In this document: piece by piece, positions 8,684 to 16,314 of the stretch | Layout: each line of letters starts with the position of its first letter | How positions within the stretch are numbered: the stretch's first letter is position 1 | NCBI RefSeq assembly: GCF_900094555.1 | Contig: NZ_FMAC01000006.1 | Span: 124,001-188,000 of the forward strand | Length of the DNA stretch: 64,000 bases | DNA from: Martinezella hainanensis | GTDB taxonomy: Bacteria > Pseudomonadota > Alphaproteobacteria > Rhizobiales > Rhizobiaceae | Reading direction: 5' to 3' | Notes under the pieces: generated by a model | The model's input: only the letters and a program-made list of their open reading frames with translations | Database searches by the model: none | Told to the model about the DNA's origin: nothing | Translations under genes and position numbers: made by a program

Positions 8684-8940
8684 ATCGCCTCCCCAAGCAA
8701 CAACCAACTCGCAACAGTTATAAAAGTTTAAGTTGCAGCGTCAATCAAGTGAAAAATAAGCGTGGATCCCTACCGCAATTATGGGTCACTACTTTGGTTG
8801 CCTCCGTTTTGATTGCGAAGAGGGGCAGCGATCTCCGCGAATGAACCCCAACTGAATGGTGCCTTCAGCTTCCGTTCCAAAGGCAGTGTCTAAAAGAAAG
8901 ACGTTCAACCGCGGTCCTATCCGCCTGAGGAGACACAGTC

Positions 8941-9378
8941 ATGATCCGCACGTCTTTCATTGCAACCGCACTCGTCGCTCTCGTCGGCCTCACCGCCGCA
9001 GCCCCCGCCATGGCCAACGATGTGCGTATCGAACAATATGGCTGGTCGAACTCTGCCGGTGGCGCGCAGGAAGGGTATGAAAACAGGATCAGAACCTACC
9101 AGAACGGTGGCTACAACCGGATTATCGGCCATCAATACGGTCGTCATAACCTGTCGGCCGTCGGCCAGGAAGGTAATGATAACTATGGCGCCACCTATCA
9201 GAACGGCGACCGCAACGTAGCTGGCATCGGCCAGTTTGGCTCCAACCACACAACCATCCTCACCCAGGACGGCAATGGCAACATCGCGGCTGGTGTCCAG
9301 GTCGGTCGTGGCTGCAGCGCCAATGTCAGCCAGGGCGGCAATGGTAATGTCGCGGCCTTCGTCCAGGCCTGCCCGTAA
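8941..9378 (+). CDS. Curlin-repeat protein (CsgA/CsgB-like)
   Basis: A 145-residue secreted protein with a clear signal peptide (residues 1-25, ending APAMA). The mature part consists of imperfect repeats of about 20-24 residues of the type Q-x-G-x-x-N-x5-Q, for example YQNGGYNRIIGHQYG, VGQEGNDNYGATYQNG and ILTQDGNGNIAAGVQVG. These are curlin repeats, each forming a strand-turn-strand rung of an amyloid fibre. Two cysteines near the C-terminus are unusual for a curlin. A GGAG ribosome site precedes the ATG. It is followed after 65 bp by a CsgH-like gene, so it belongs to an alphaproteobacterial curli locus. Whether it is the major subunit or the nucleator cannot be told from sequence alone. 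Confidence 0.85.
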   Translation: MIRTSFIATALVALVGLTAAAPAMANDVRIEQYGWSNSAGGAQEGYENRIRTYQNGGYNRIIGHQYGRHNLSAVGQEGNDNYGATYQNGDRNVAGIGQFGSNHTTILTQDGNGNIAAGVQVGRGCSANVSQGGNGNVAAFVQACP

Positions 9379-9443
9379 GCGGCTAACGCGATGATATGAA
9401 AAAGGTCAAGATCGCAACAGCAGACCATTAGGGGAGACGACCC

Positions 9444-9842
9444 ATGCCAAATAGCGTCAAACATCCACGCCGCCTGATGGCGATTCTCGCGCTGGTCCTG
9501 CTTCCCGTCGGCGCCGTTGCGGCAATGACGACTGCCAGCCAATCTGACGAAGCGCAGCTTTGCGAAATCGAAGCAACGCCTGGAGCAGGTATGGTGAGAC
9601 TGGATGCGCTCGTCCACGCCGACGAGCATGTTGGCGGGACTTATACCTTCCAGGTCGAAAAAGCAGGCGGCGGCGGAAGCTCAACGATCAACCAGAGTGG
9701 CGATTTTGATGCCACAGCCGGACATCCGGCAATCCTCAGCTCCGTCTCACTCGACTCCAAGGGAGCCGAATACAAGGCGACGCTGAATATCGTGATCGGG
9801 GACAGGAGCTTCAGCTGCACGAAGCAGACCGGCGGCAACTAA
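9444..9842 (+). CDS. csgH: CsgH-like curli assembly / amyloid inhibitor protein
   Basis: A 132-residue exported protein with an N-terminal hydrophobic segment (LMAILALVLLPVGAVAAM). The mature domain is a single beta-sandwich with YTFQVEKAGGGGSSTINQSGDFDA and LNIVIGDRSFSC, which fits the CsgH family of alphaproteobacteria. CsgH is a periplasmic protein that suppresses premature curlin polymerisation. Two cysteines (CEIEATPG and the final SFSC) may form a disulfide. It lies between two curlin-repeat genes and ends just before a strong terminator, so the first curlin and csgH probably form one transcript. Confidence 0.75.
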   Translation: MPNSVKHPRRLMAILALVLLPVGAVAAMTTASQSDEAQLCEIEATPGAGMVRLDALVHADEHVGGTYTFQVEKAGGGGSSTINQSGDFDATAGHPAILSSVSLDSKGAEYKATLNIVIGDRSFSCTKQTGGN

Positions 9843-9870
9843 CAGGCCTCCACACCCTGCCAATTCCTTC

Positions 9871-9899
9871 AAAAGGGCGCCGGTTTCTGGCGCCCTTTT
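9871..9899 (+). terminator. Rho-independent terminator after csgH
   Basis: The arms AAAAGGGCGCC (9871-9881) and GGCGCCCTTTT (9889-9899) pair perfectly around a 7-base loop, giving a GC-rich stem followed by a T-run. It begins 29 bases after the csgH stop. Confidence 0.9.
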
Positions 9900-10015
9900 G
9901 CTCTCGATCAGGCCGAAACGACTGAACGACAACTGAACGGGCAATTCCGACTGGGTTCAGCTTAGAGATGCGAAAGTTGATCATCGGCCAAGGCAGCCGG
10001 CAAATGGAGATCAGG

Positions 10016-10429
10016 ATGACCCGCAACTTGTTTAAGATCCTTACCGTCACTCTTCTTGCCGGAAGCCTGGGGCAAGCAGCCTTGTCTGTGCCAGCCTACG
10101 CCGGCGGCCGGATCTCGTTCAACCTCGCGCCGGATAATGCCGAGGATGCCGATCTCTTTTCGACCGGACTGCGCGTCTATTCGCTCTACCGCGGTCTGAA
10201 GGACGCCGACATCCGGCAGCTGGGCCGGGGCAACGCGGCTGGCATCGCTCAGGCTGGCCAGGGCAACCTCGGCTTCATCCAGCAACGGGGCAACGGTCAT
10301 TCCGCAACCTTGCGGCAGAACGGCAGCAACAATGCCTATGGCATTTTCCAGTATGGTCGAAACACTGAAACCGACGTGGTCCAGGATGGGGATAACGGCG
10401 TTGGCGCGACCTTCAGCTATGGCTGGTAA
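10016..10429 (+). CDS. Second curlin-repeat protein
   Basis: A 137-residue exported protein. I chose the ATG at 10016 (GGAGATCAGG upstream); it gives a compact signal peptide ending VPAYA. A non-repetitive segment of about 45 residues follows (GGRISFNLAPDNAEDADLF), then curlin rungs such as IRQLGRGNAAGIAQAGQGN, FIQQRGNGHSATLRQNGSNN and IFQYGRNTETDVVQDGDN. The Q-x-G-x-x-N spacing is regular. It starts after the terminator and so has its own promoter. With the 8941 gene it gives a pair that could act as major and minor subunits. No csgG/E/F secretion genes are present in the window. Confidence 0.82.
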   Translation: MTRNLFKILTVTLLAGSLGQAALSVPAYAGGRISFNLAPDNAEDADLFSTGLRVYSLYRGLKDADIRQLGRGNAAGIAQAGQGNLGFIQQRGNGHSATLRQNGSNNAYGIFQYGRNTETDVVQDGDNGVGATFSYGW

Positions 10430-10642
10430 GGCAGTTAAGAACAGCCCCGAAACCGATGTCACGTCGTTTCATCAACGTAAGGATAAGGCACTTGCCTGCC
10501 GCTCAGGCAGAAGCCCCCCGCAGACAATTCCGGCCTTCCGACGACGGTTCGACGGGAAACCCGCAAGATCCGGCATCGGTGATTGGCGTTCAATGCTCCC
10601 AATTGGATCAAGGTCGCTGAGAATATCCATCAGGCTGGCGGT

Positions 10643-11575
10643 TTAACTCCCCGCCCGTGACCGCTCTATGCCAGGGATCCCCAGCATCGCCTCGGCCAGA
10701 AACTCCACCAGCAACCTGACACGCGTGATGCTCGTTCGTTCGGGCGCGATAAGCATGTTCAACGGTACGGCCGATGGAGTGTAGTCAGGCAGGATCGCCT
10801 CGAGTCGACCGTCCGCGAGAAAGTCGTCCACCAGCCAGATATGAGCAGGACCAAAACCGCGGCCCGCGGCAAAGGCTTCGCGTGCGGCGAGCCCGTGATC
10901 GACACGCAGATGCCCACTGAAAGGCACGAGGTGCCGCGCGCCTCCCGCCCGTTCGAGCACGAGGGATTCGCTGCCGGCGATATTCGACATGCGGACACCC
11001 TCATGGTCCTTGAGTTCCTCGGGTGTTGCCGGCCGGCCATGCCCAGCCAGATAGGCTGGAGAGGCGACAAGGACGCGCCGGCTTTGGCCGATCGCCCGCA
11101 GCTTCATGGAACTATCGGTGAGCGGACCAAGGCGCAATGCGATGTCCATGCCTTCGCGGATGAGATCAACGCGCTCATCTGTCAGGCTGAGATCGACTGC
11201 GATATCCGGATGGCGATCCTGAAAAGCGAAGATCAATCGACTGACATGCCGGACACCGAGCGCTGCCGTGCAAGAGACGCGAACCGTGCCGGCAGAGACA
11301 TTCCGCGCGCTTCGCGCTTCGTCGGTTGCCTGTTCCAACAAGCGCAGGATTTGGATGGCGTTGGCATAGTAAAGGCTGCCTTCCTCGGTGAGCATGACAC
11401 GGCGGGTCGTGCGGCTCAACAGCGCCACGCCCAGGGCTTCTTCAAGCTCGCGCACATGCCGCGTGACACTGGACTGGCCGATGTTCAACTCGCGCGCCAC
11501 AGCCGACAGGTTCCCGCGTTCGGCGACGCGGACAAAGGTGCGGATGCGTCCGAGTGTGACATCCGATCTATCCAT
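10643..11575 (-). CDS. LysR-family transcriptional regulator
   Basis: A 310-residue LTTR. Residues 6-65 form the winged helix-turn-helix (LGRIRTFVRVAERGNLSAVARELN...VTRHVRELEEALG), followed by the linker helix and the two-lobed co-inducer domain from about residue 90 (VRVSCTAALGVRHVSRLI). It is transcribed away from the quinone oxidoreductase at 11670, with 94 bp between the starts. This is the usual arrangement for an LTTR controlling its divergent neighbour. The inducer is unknown. Confidence 0.9.
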   Translation of the reverse strand: MDRSDVTLGRIRTFVRVAERGNLSAVARELNIGQSSVTRHVRELEEALGVALLSRTTRRVMLTEEGSLYYANAIQILRLLEQATDEARSARNVSAGTVRVSCTAALGVRHVSRLIFAFQDRHPDIAVDLSLTDERVDLIREGMDIALRLGPLTDSSMKLRAIGQSRRVLVASPAYLAGHGRPATPEELKDHEGVRMSNIAGSESLVLERAGGARHLVPFSGHLRVDHGLAAREAFAAGRGFGPAHIWLVDDFLADGRLEAILPDYTPSAVPLNMLIAPERTSITRVRLLVEFLAEAMLGIPGIERSRAGS

Positions 11576-11669
11576 TATTCGGCTTTATCCTATCCATTCC
11601 TTCAGTATAACGCATGAGTGGAACTTGGCCTAGCTTAGGGAGAGTTTTCTCCAACAAGCAGGTGCCATT

Positions 11670-12467
11670 ATGAATGTGCTCATCGTATTTGCTCACCCCG
11701 AACCGAAATCCTTGTCGGCATCGTTACGTGACGTCGCGGTCCAGGAGCTGGAAGCAGCCGGCCATACGGTTCGGATTTCCGATCTCCATGCCATGCGGTG
11801 GAAATCCGAAATCGACCGTGCGGACTTCCCATCCTTGGCTCCTGACGAGCGGCTCATACCGGTCGCCGCCTCCAAACATGCTTTCAGCGGCGATACGCTG
11901 ACGGACGACGTCAAAGCGGAGATCGAAAAGCTGCTCTGGGCCGATACCTTGATCCTGCAGTTTCCGCTCTGGTGGTTCGCCATGCCCGCTATCCTGAAAG
12001 GCTGGGTCGACCGCGTGTTTGCATATGGCTTCGCCTATGGCGTTGGCGAGCACAGCGACAAGCGTTGGGGTGATCGCTACGGCGAGGGAACCCTGGTTGG
12101 CAGACGAGCCATGCTGGTCGTAACTGCGGGTGGCTGGGAAGAGCACTACGCTCCTCGGGGAATCAATGGGCCGATCGACGATCTTCTGTTTCCGATCAAT
12201 CACGGGATTCTCTATTATCCGGGCTACGATGTACTACCGCCCTTCGTGACGTACAGCACCGATCGCTTCGACGATGCCCGCTTCGAAGCCGCTGCAGAAA
12301 GTCTACGCGACCGGATGCGAACGCTCGAAACAACGTATCCCATTCCTTACCGGCGCCAAAATGGCGGGGATTATCACATTCCAGCTATGCAACTCCGTTC
12401 GGAGCTGAGCGAGCCGGGGGCATCAGGCTTTGCACTTCATCTAAAGGATGCCGCTGCATCCAGTTAG
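11670..12467 (+). CDS. NAD(P)H:quinone oxidoreductase, flavodoxin-like fold
   Basis: A 265-residue protein of the NQO1/MdaB-type flavodoxin fold. The start MNVLIVFAHPEPKSLSASL holds the FMN/FAD phosphate-binding loop, LILQFPLWWFAMPAILKGWVDRV is the characteristic flavin- and substrate-binding segment, and GGWEEHYAPRGINGP matches the loop over the isoalloxazine ring. Such enzymes reduce quinones by two electrons. The divergent LysR gene upstream is its likely regulator. A short GGAGA/TCTCC inverted repeat at 11639-11652 lies just before the ribosome site. Confidence 0.88.
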   Translation: MNVLIVFAHPEPKSLSASLRDVAVQELEAAGHTVRISDLHAMRWKSEIDRADFPSLAPDERLIPVAASKHAFSGDTLTDDVKAEIEKLLWADTLILQFPLWWFAMPAILKGWVDRVFAYGFAYGVGEHSDKRWGDRYGEGTLVGRRAMLVVTAGGWEEHYAPRGINGPIDDLLFPINHGILYYPGYDVLPPFVTYSTDRFDDARFEAAAESLRDRMRTLETTYPIPYRRQNGGDYHIPAMQLRSELSEPGASGFALHLKDAAASS

Positions 12468-12522
12468 CGCGCTCGGCGCGGCCGCCCTATTTCCAAAAGC
12501 GAAATCTTTGCAGCAGAGCCAT

Positions 12523-12921
12523 TCAACGCAAGGCGTTCACCCGCTTTTCAAGAGCGAGCGTTCTTAGGCTCAAGTCATGGAGTTTGAACCCCGACGCCGT
12601 CTCGTCAGCTGCCCAGCCGATGCCTCGGACTGCAGCGAGTCGGTGCGTTTCTTTCAGGTGGTGGTCAAGCCATGCCCGCTGCTCATGTTGCAATTGAATA
12701 CGCACTCGGCCTTTTGATGCGTGAAGAAGCGTTTCATAGGCGACATTTAAACGCTTATCCCACTTGCCTACTTCGATTTCGTCGCAATCCAGCATTTTGG
12801 AAACGTAACCATTGGATTGGGCCATACACGCACGCAACTCAGGGCTATCTTCCTGCGCACGGGCAGGAAGAGTGACGGTGCAGCACAATATCCAAGTAAT
12901 GAATGTTAGCCTGCGTAACAT
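12523..12921 (-). CDS. LprI-like (DUF1311) periplasmic protein
   Basis: A 132-residue exported protein. The ATG at 12921 has GGAGGG upstream and gives a signal peptide ending LPARA. The mature part has the LprI pattern: paired cysteines (ACMAQSNGYVSKMLDC), WDKRLNVAYETLL, and QLQHEQRAWLDHH (the conserved L-x-x-x-Q-R-x-W). The family includes lysozyme inhibitors of mycobacteria, but many members have unknown roles. It is monocistronic and convergent with the quinone oxidoreductase. Confidence 0.75.
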   Translation of the reverse strand: MLRRLTFITWILCCTVTLPARAQEDSPELRACMAQSNGYVSKMLDCDEIEVGKWDKRLNVAYETLLHASKGRVRIQLQHEQRAWLDHHLKETHRLAAVRGIGWAADETASGFKLHDLSLRTLALEKRVNALR

Positions 12922-12944
12922 GGTAACCCTCCGCAAGGAAGTCA

Positions 12945-13200
12945 GCATTCACACTTTAACCGCCGCGCGTTGTGCCGCCAAGGCGCGAAACGCGCGCAAA
13001 CGAAGCCTTCGTCTCGTCGCAACGCGATGCGTCCGAACTGTTTGGCCGGAGCGTGACCAACCAAAAGCCTCCTTATCAGTCCCCCTTTGCGCCAGCAGCC
13101 TGGGAATAGCCGCGGATGATCGTGCTGTGGATCATATGCTGTACCGGCTTGCGAATAATCCTGATCTGAACAGGTCAGCGGACACTCACCATGAATTACA
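12945..13200 (-). mobile_element. Degenerate transposase 3' end (IS5-type DDE), uncertain
   Basis: Read on the minus strand, the segment KQFGRIALRRDE followed in the next frame by ETKASFAR and then by a K-S-V-N-like ending resembles the C-terminal tail of IS5-group transposases in Rhizobiales (RIALR-x-x-KT...F...KSVHTA). At least two frame changes are needed and no inverted repeats were found, so this is a short dead remnant at best. Confidence 0.3.
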
Positions 13201-13513
13201 GATGGGGCATGCTTGATCGAGCGATCGAGGACGAACGGTGACAGAACATTGCTACGCGACTGAAATGTCTCTTTGCAGCAGCAAATTGATGTAGATTTCC
13301 ATTTGCTCTTGAAGGGAGACGAACCGCTGGCTCGCTCGTCTCCCTCTGGCATCAGTCAAAATTCTGGCTCTTGATCTTCAGGTTGTCGACATCAGGATCC
13401 AGGTTACCTGGCCCGGAGGCGCTTTTTCGGGTTATTCCTCACTTTATGCGGCACGATGACGGCATTCATGCCTCCAGTGATTGAGGACCTGCCCTGGCAG
13501 TCCGTCTCGCCCG

Positions 13514-13548
13514 GATGGGACTGGGCTTTGACATAACCCAGTCCCATC
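13514..13548. repeat. Perfect 12-bp inverted repeat
   Basis: GATGGGACTGGG (13514-13525) and CCCAGTCCCATC (13537-13548) flank an 11-base loop. It lies 35 bp downstream of the DUF1344 gene and could end its transcript, but there is no T-run. Confidence 0.5.
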
Positions 13549-13582
13549 TCGCGATGTGTCGTGGCCTAGCAGATAGCACCTG

Positions 13583-13843
13583 CTATTTAGCGGCGCTCAC
13601 CTTCGAGGCGAGAGCGCCGCCGGACTTCTGAACAGTATAATGGACCGCAACCCGCTCACCGACTTTGAAGGACTCGACTTCGATGTTTTCTGGCAGTTTG
13701 ATCGTTGTTCCCGAGGACAGCGTGATCTGATCTGCCTTCGCATCGATATTGGTGATGGTTCCGGTCTCATCACGGGCAAGCGCCATTCCCGCCGCCAAGG
13801 TCGATGTCGCAAGGACACCGATCGCCAAATATCTCTTCAGCAT
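13583..13843 (-). CDS. DUF1344 periplasmic protein
   Basis: An 86-residue protein with a signal peptide (MLKRYLAIGVLATSTLAAGMALA) and one small beta-barrel-like domain: TGTITNIDAKADQITLSSG, IKLPENIEVESFKVGERVAV and HYTVQ. This is the DUF1344 pattern, common in Rhizobiales and of unknown function. AAGGAG lies six bases before the ATG. It stands alone between intergenic stretches. Confidence 0.85.
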   Translation of the reverse strand: MLKRYLAIGVLATSTLAAGMALARDETGTITNIDAKADQITLSSGTTIKLPENIEVESFKVGERVAVHYTVQKSGGALASKVSAAK

Positions 13844-14303
13844 AATTCACTCCTTCGATTTACAAGCATATCGTGGCCTAACCGGCCACTGCCGGCGTCG
13901 CCGACCATGTAAAATCTAAACAACGATCCTTCCCTGCGCTTTGCCGGATTCTTACAAATCGGACATCGACGGAGATTTGAGCTAAGGTCAGATAAAGCTA
14001 TGATTTTTCTATAAAAATCAGCAGAGCATAGTGTGCAGGCGCGGATGTTTTGTGGCGGGAATCTTCAGGCTGGCCCGATGCAGGGCAACGACGTCTAGTC
14101 TTCCGGTGGCACTGGAAGAAGATATCGAGGAAAACGAACAATTTCCCGTTCGTGAAATGCGAAAATCCGGCCGAAAAACCTCCGACAATCCACAAGCACG
14201 CGGATAGAAAGCGTCAAAAGGTTTTCCTGCCGGAAGTTACTGACCTTGGCGAGCAACATGAACCTCGCCTGTTTGTTTCAACGGCGCGGTTCGCGAGTTC
14301 GTT
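13844..14303. other. Intergenic, no gene seen
   Basis: A 460-bp stretch upstream of DUF1344 and downstream of the DUF347 gene. An open frame at 14050-14307 has no ribosome site, domain or hydrophobic pattern, and I do not accept it. It should contain the DUF1344 promoter. Confidence 0.4.
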
Positions 14304-15098
14304 CTAAAAGCGATCCTGCTCGGTTTCCGACGCAGTTTCAGGCTCGTAGGTGACTGTCATGTACATGACAGTCAGTATGATGGCACCTAGAAACAGGACG
14401 CTCGTATAGATCGTTCCGAATCCCAGGCCGCCATATTCCAGCGGCTGGGAAAGGAGGTCCCCCAGGGACGCGCCGAGTGGCCGCGTGAAAATGTAAGCCA
14501 GCCAGAATGCTAGAATGCCATTCACGCCGAGATTGAAATGGCCGATCGCTATGACGGCAATGATGCCAAGGAAGATCAGCCCGGTCATGATGTATCCGAG
14601 ACCAAAAACTTCCGCGATCAGATCACCGACGGCCGTGCCCAGTGCAAACGTGAAGAGGATCGCCAGCCAGTAGAATCCCTCGCGCCTTGCCGTAAAGATC
14701 GAGTGAATGGACAGCGTGCCTTCCATCTTCCACCAGATGAAGAAGGTGAGTGCAAGGGCAATGGTGAAGCCGATGGTCGAGGCCTGAAGGGGCACTCCCA
14801 GATTGTCGGTCAGATTGTCGGTCAAAAGCGTTCCGACAACACTGATCATGACGACGGCGGTCCAATAGACCCAAGGTACATAGCGCTGCTGCAGAAACTG
14901 GAGGGTAAGCGCGGCGACCAGCACCGTTGTCATGATCGCGGATGTCGCGGCCAGGCCGAATCCCATATTAACGGCGAGATAATCGGCAGCCGTCTCTCCC
15001 ATCGTGACGGCGAGCAATTTAATCAACCAGAAGTCGCCGGTGATCCGCGGAACACGATTGAGGACATTGCCTCCTTGGGCATATGACAGTGAGCTCAT
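14304..15098 (-). CDS. DUF347 (COG4705) multi-pass membrane protein
   Basis: About 264 residues with roughly eight transmembrane segments. Two homologous halves each carry the DUF347 signature: ITGDFWLIKLLAVTMGETAADYL in the first, and FYWLAILFTFALGTAVGDLIAE in the second. TLLTDNLTDNLG and FTRPLGASLGDLL are further conserved loops. The family is membrane-anchored, probably a transporter, with the substrate not settled. ATG 15098 has GGGG upstream; a GTG at 15107 is also possible. It follows the small periplasmic gene (15114-15383) with almost no gap, and the pair diverges from a two-component system. Confidence 0.8.
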   Translation of the reverse strand: MSSLSYAQGGNVLNRVPRITGDFWLIKLLAVTMGETAADYLAVNMGFGLAATSAIMTTVLVAALTLQFLQQRYVPWVYWTAVVMISVVGTLLTDNLTDNLGVPLQASTIGFTIALALTFFIWWKMEGTLSIHSIFTARREGFYWLAILFTFALGTAVGDLIAEVFGLGYIMTGLIFLGIIAVIAIGHFNLGVNGILAFWLAYIFTRPLGASLGDLLSQPLEYGGLGFGTIYTSVLFLGAIILTVMYMTVTYEPETASETEQDRF

Positions 15099-15113
15099 GG
15101 TAGACACCCCGCT

Positions 15114-15383
15114 TTACTTGCCCATCAGCGCCATTGCCTGTTGCAGAAAGGCGTTGGCGCGTTTGTCGTCGTCCGCATTGCAGCGCTCGACGGCCTTTGC
15201 CTCCAGCGCATCGACCTTCGTCTTGACGTCAGCCGTCAGATTTGCGGATCCTTTCGCCGTGCGCATCTCCTTGAGGACATCTTCGCACGGGCGGGCGGCG
15301 GCCGCATGACCGGCAACCGGCAGCGTGACAGCGCAGGAAAACAGGAGAGCGTTCAGGAGGCGGATGGCATTGCGCTTGGTCAT
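15114..15383 (-). CDS. Small exported helical protein, hypothetical
   Basis: An 89-residue protein from ATG 15383, with a signal peptide ending AGHAAA. The mature part is helical and contains two cysteines (RPCEDVLKEM and AVERCNADDDKRAN). No named family is recognised. It sits first in a two-gene unit with the DUF347 membrane protein, and it starts about 250 bp from the divergent response regulator gene, so it is a likely target of that system. Confidence 0.65.
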   Translation of the reverse strand: MTKRNAIRLLNALLFSCAVTLPVAGHAAAARPCEDVLKEMRTAKGSANLTADVKTKVDALEAKAVERCNADDDKRANAFLQQAMALMGK

Positions 15384-15636
15384 GAGGGAGGCTCCGATAG
15401 GCGGCCAGACTGCCGCTTGATTGATCACCGGCCGCACCGAACATGCGACCGAGGCCTCCAGTTCTATGCGGCGGTCCTTACGCTGCCTTTGCCCGAACAA
15501 TACCGTTTCGTAAGAAATGCCGCCGCGTGACGACCGCTAGCTTACGCATTTGTAAGACGCCGTTCAGGTTGCAGACATCTTCTTGAGGCATGTCTAGGCA
15601 GCAGTCGTATCGCGAATTGACGGAGCCTGGACGGCC

Positions 15637-16314
15637 ATGAAGATCCTGGTGGTGGAAGATGATCGGAAGACCGCCGACTACATCGCGCGCGGGCTTACCG
15701 AAGCTGGTCATGTCTGTGACGTCATTAAGGACGGGACCGATGCGCTCTTTCAGGCGACCAGGGAACAATATGACGTGCTGGTGGTCGACCGGATGCTTCC
15801 AGGCCTCGACGGCCTTTCTCTGGTAAAGGCCGCAAGAGCGGCGAAGATCAAAACACCGGCAATGTTCCTCACGTCGGTCAGCGGCGTCGACGACAGGGTC
15901 GAAGGGCTTGAGGCGGGCGGAGACGATTATCTGACGAAGCCATTTGCCTTCTCCGAGCTTCTGGCACGCGTCAATGCCCTGGCACGCCGGCCGCCGGTCC
16001 AGGACAGGAAGACCGTGCTCAGGGTCGCCGATCTCGAGCTCGACGTGATAAAGCGCCAGGTGCATAGACGCGGTATTGCCATCGACCTGCAGCCGCGCGA
16101 ATTCACCTTGCTGGAGGCGCTCATGCGCGGCGAAGGCCGCGTGCTGACGCGCACCATGCTTTTGGAAAGCGTATGGGATTTCCACTTCGATCCCAGGACG
16201 AGCGTCGTGGAGACCCACATCAGCAGGCTGCGCGCAAAGATCGACAAGCCGTTCGACGTCCCCCTCCTCCACACGGTCCGCAACACCGGCTATTGCATAC
16301 ATGCACCGCGATAG
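15637..16314 (+). CDS. OmpR/PhoB-type response regulator
   Basis: A 225-residue regulator. The receiver domain (1-115) has the acidic pair Asp8/Asp9, phospho-acceptor Asp51 (VLVVDRMLPG) and Lys101 (YLTKPF). The C-terminal winged helix (about 128-223) shows LQPREFTLLEALMR and VVETHISRLRAKI, then LHTVRNTGYCIH. The 3' end overlaps the histidine kinase start by 14 bp, so the two are translationally coupled. The non-coding gap to the divergent exported protein gene holds two similar blocks (TTTCGTAAG and TTTGTAAG, about 15508 and 15549) that could be binding half-sites. Confidence 0.92.
   Translation: MKILVVEDDRKTADYIARGLTEAGHVCDVIKDGTDALFQATREQYDVLVVDRMLPGLDGLSLVKAARAAKIKTPAMFLTSVSGVDDRVEGLEAGGDDYLTKPFAFSELLARVNALARRPPVQDRKTVLRVADLELDVIKRQVHRRGIAIDLQPREFTLLEALMRGEGRVLTRTMLLESVWDFHFDPRTSVVETHISRLRAKIDKPFDVPLLHTVRNTGYCIHAPR

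Noticed and set aside
12942..13352. Long minus-strand open frame, 136 codons
   Set aside because: No ribosome site, odd Cys/Arg/His-rich composition. Only the last part resembles a transposase tail in mixed frames, so it is treated as a remnant and not a gene.
14050..14307. Plus-strand 85-codon frame before DUF347
   Set aside because: Basic, Trp/Arg-rich composition typical of non-coding GC-rich DNA; no ribosome site.
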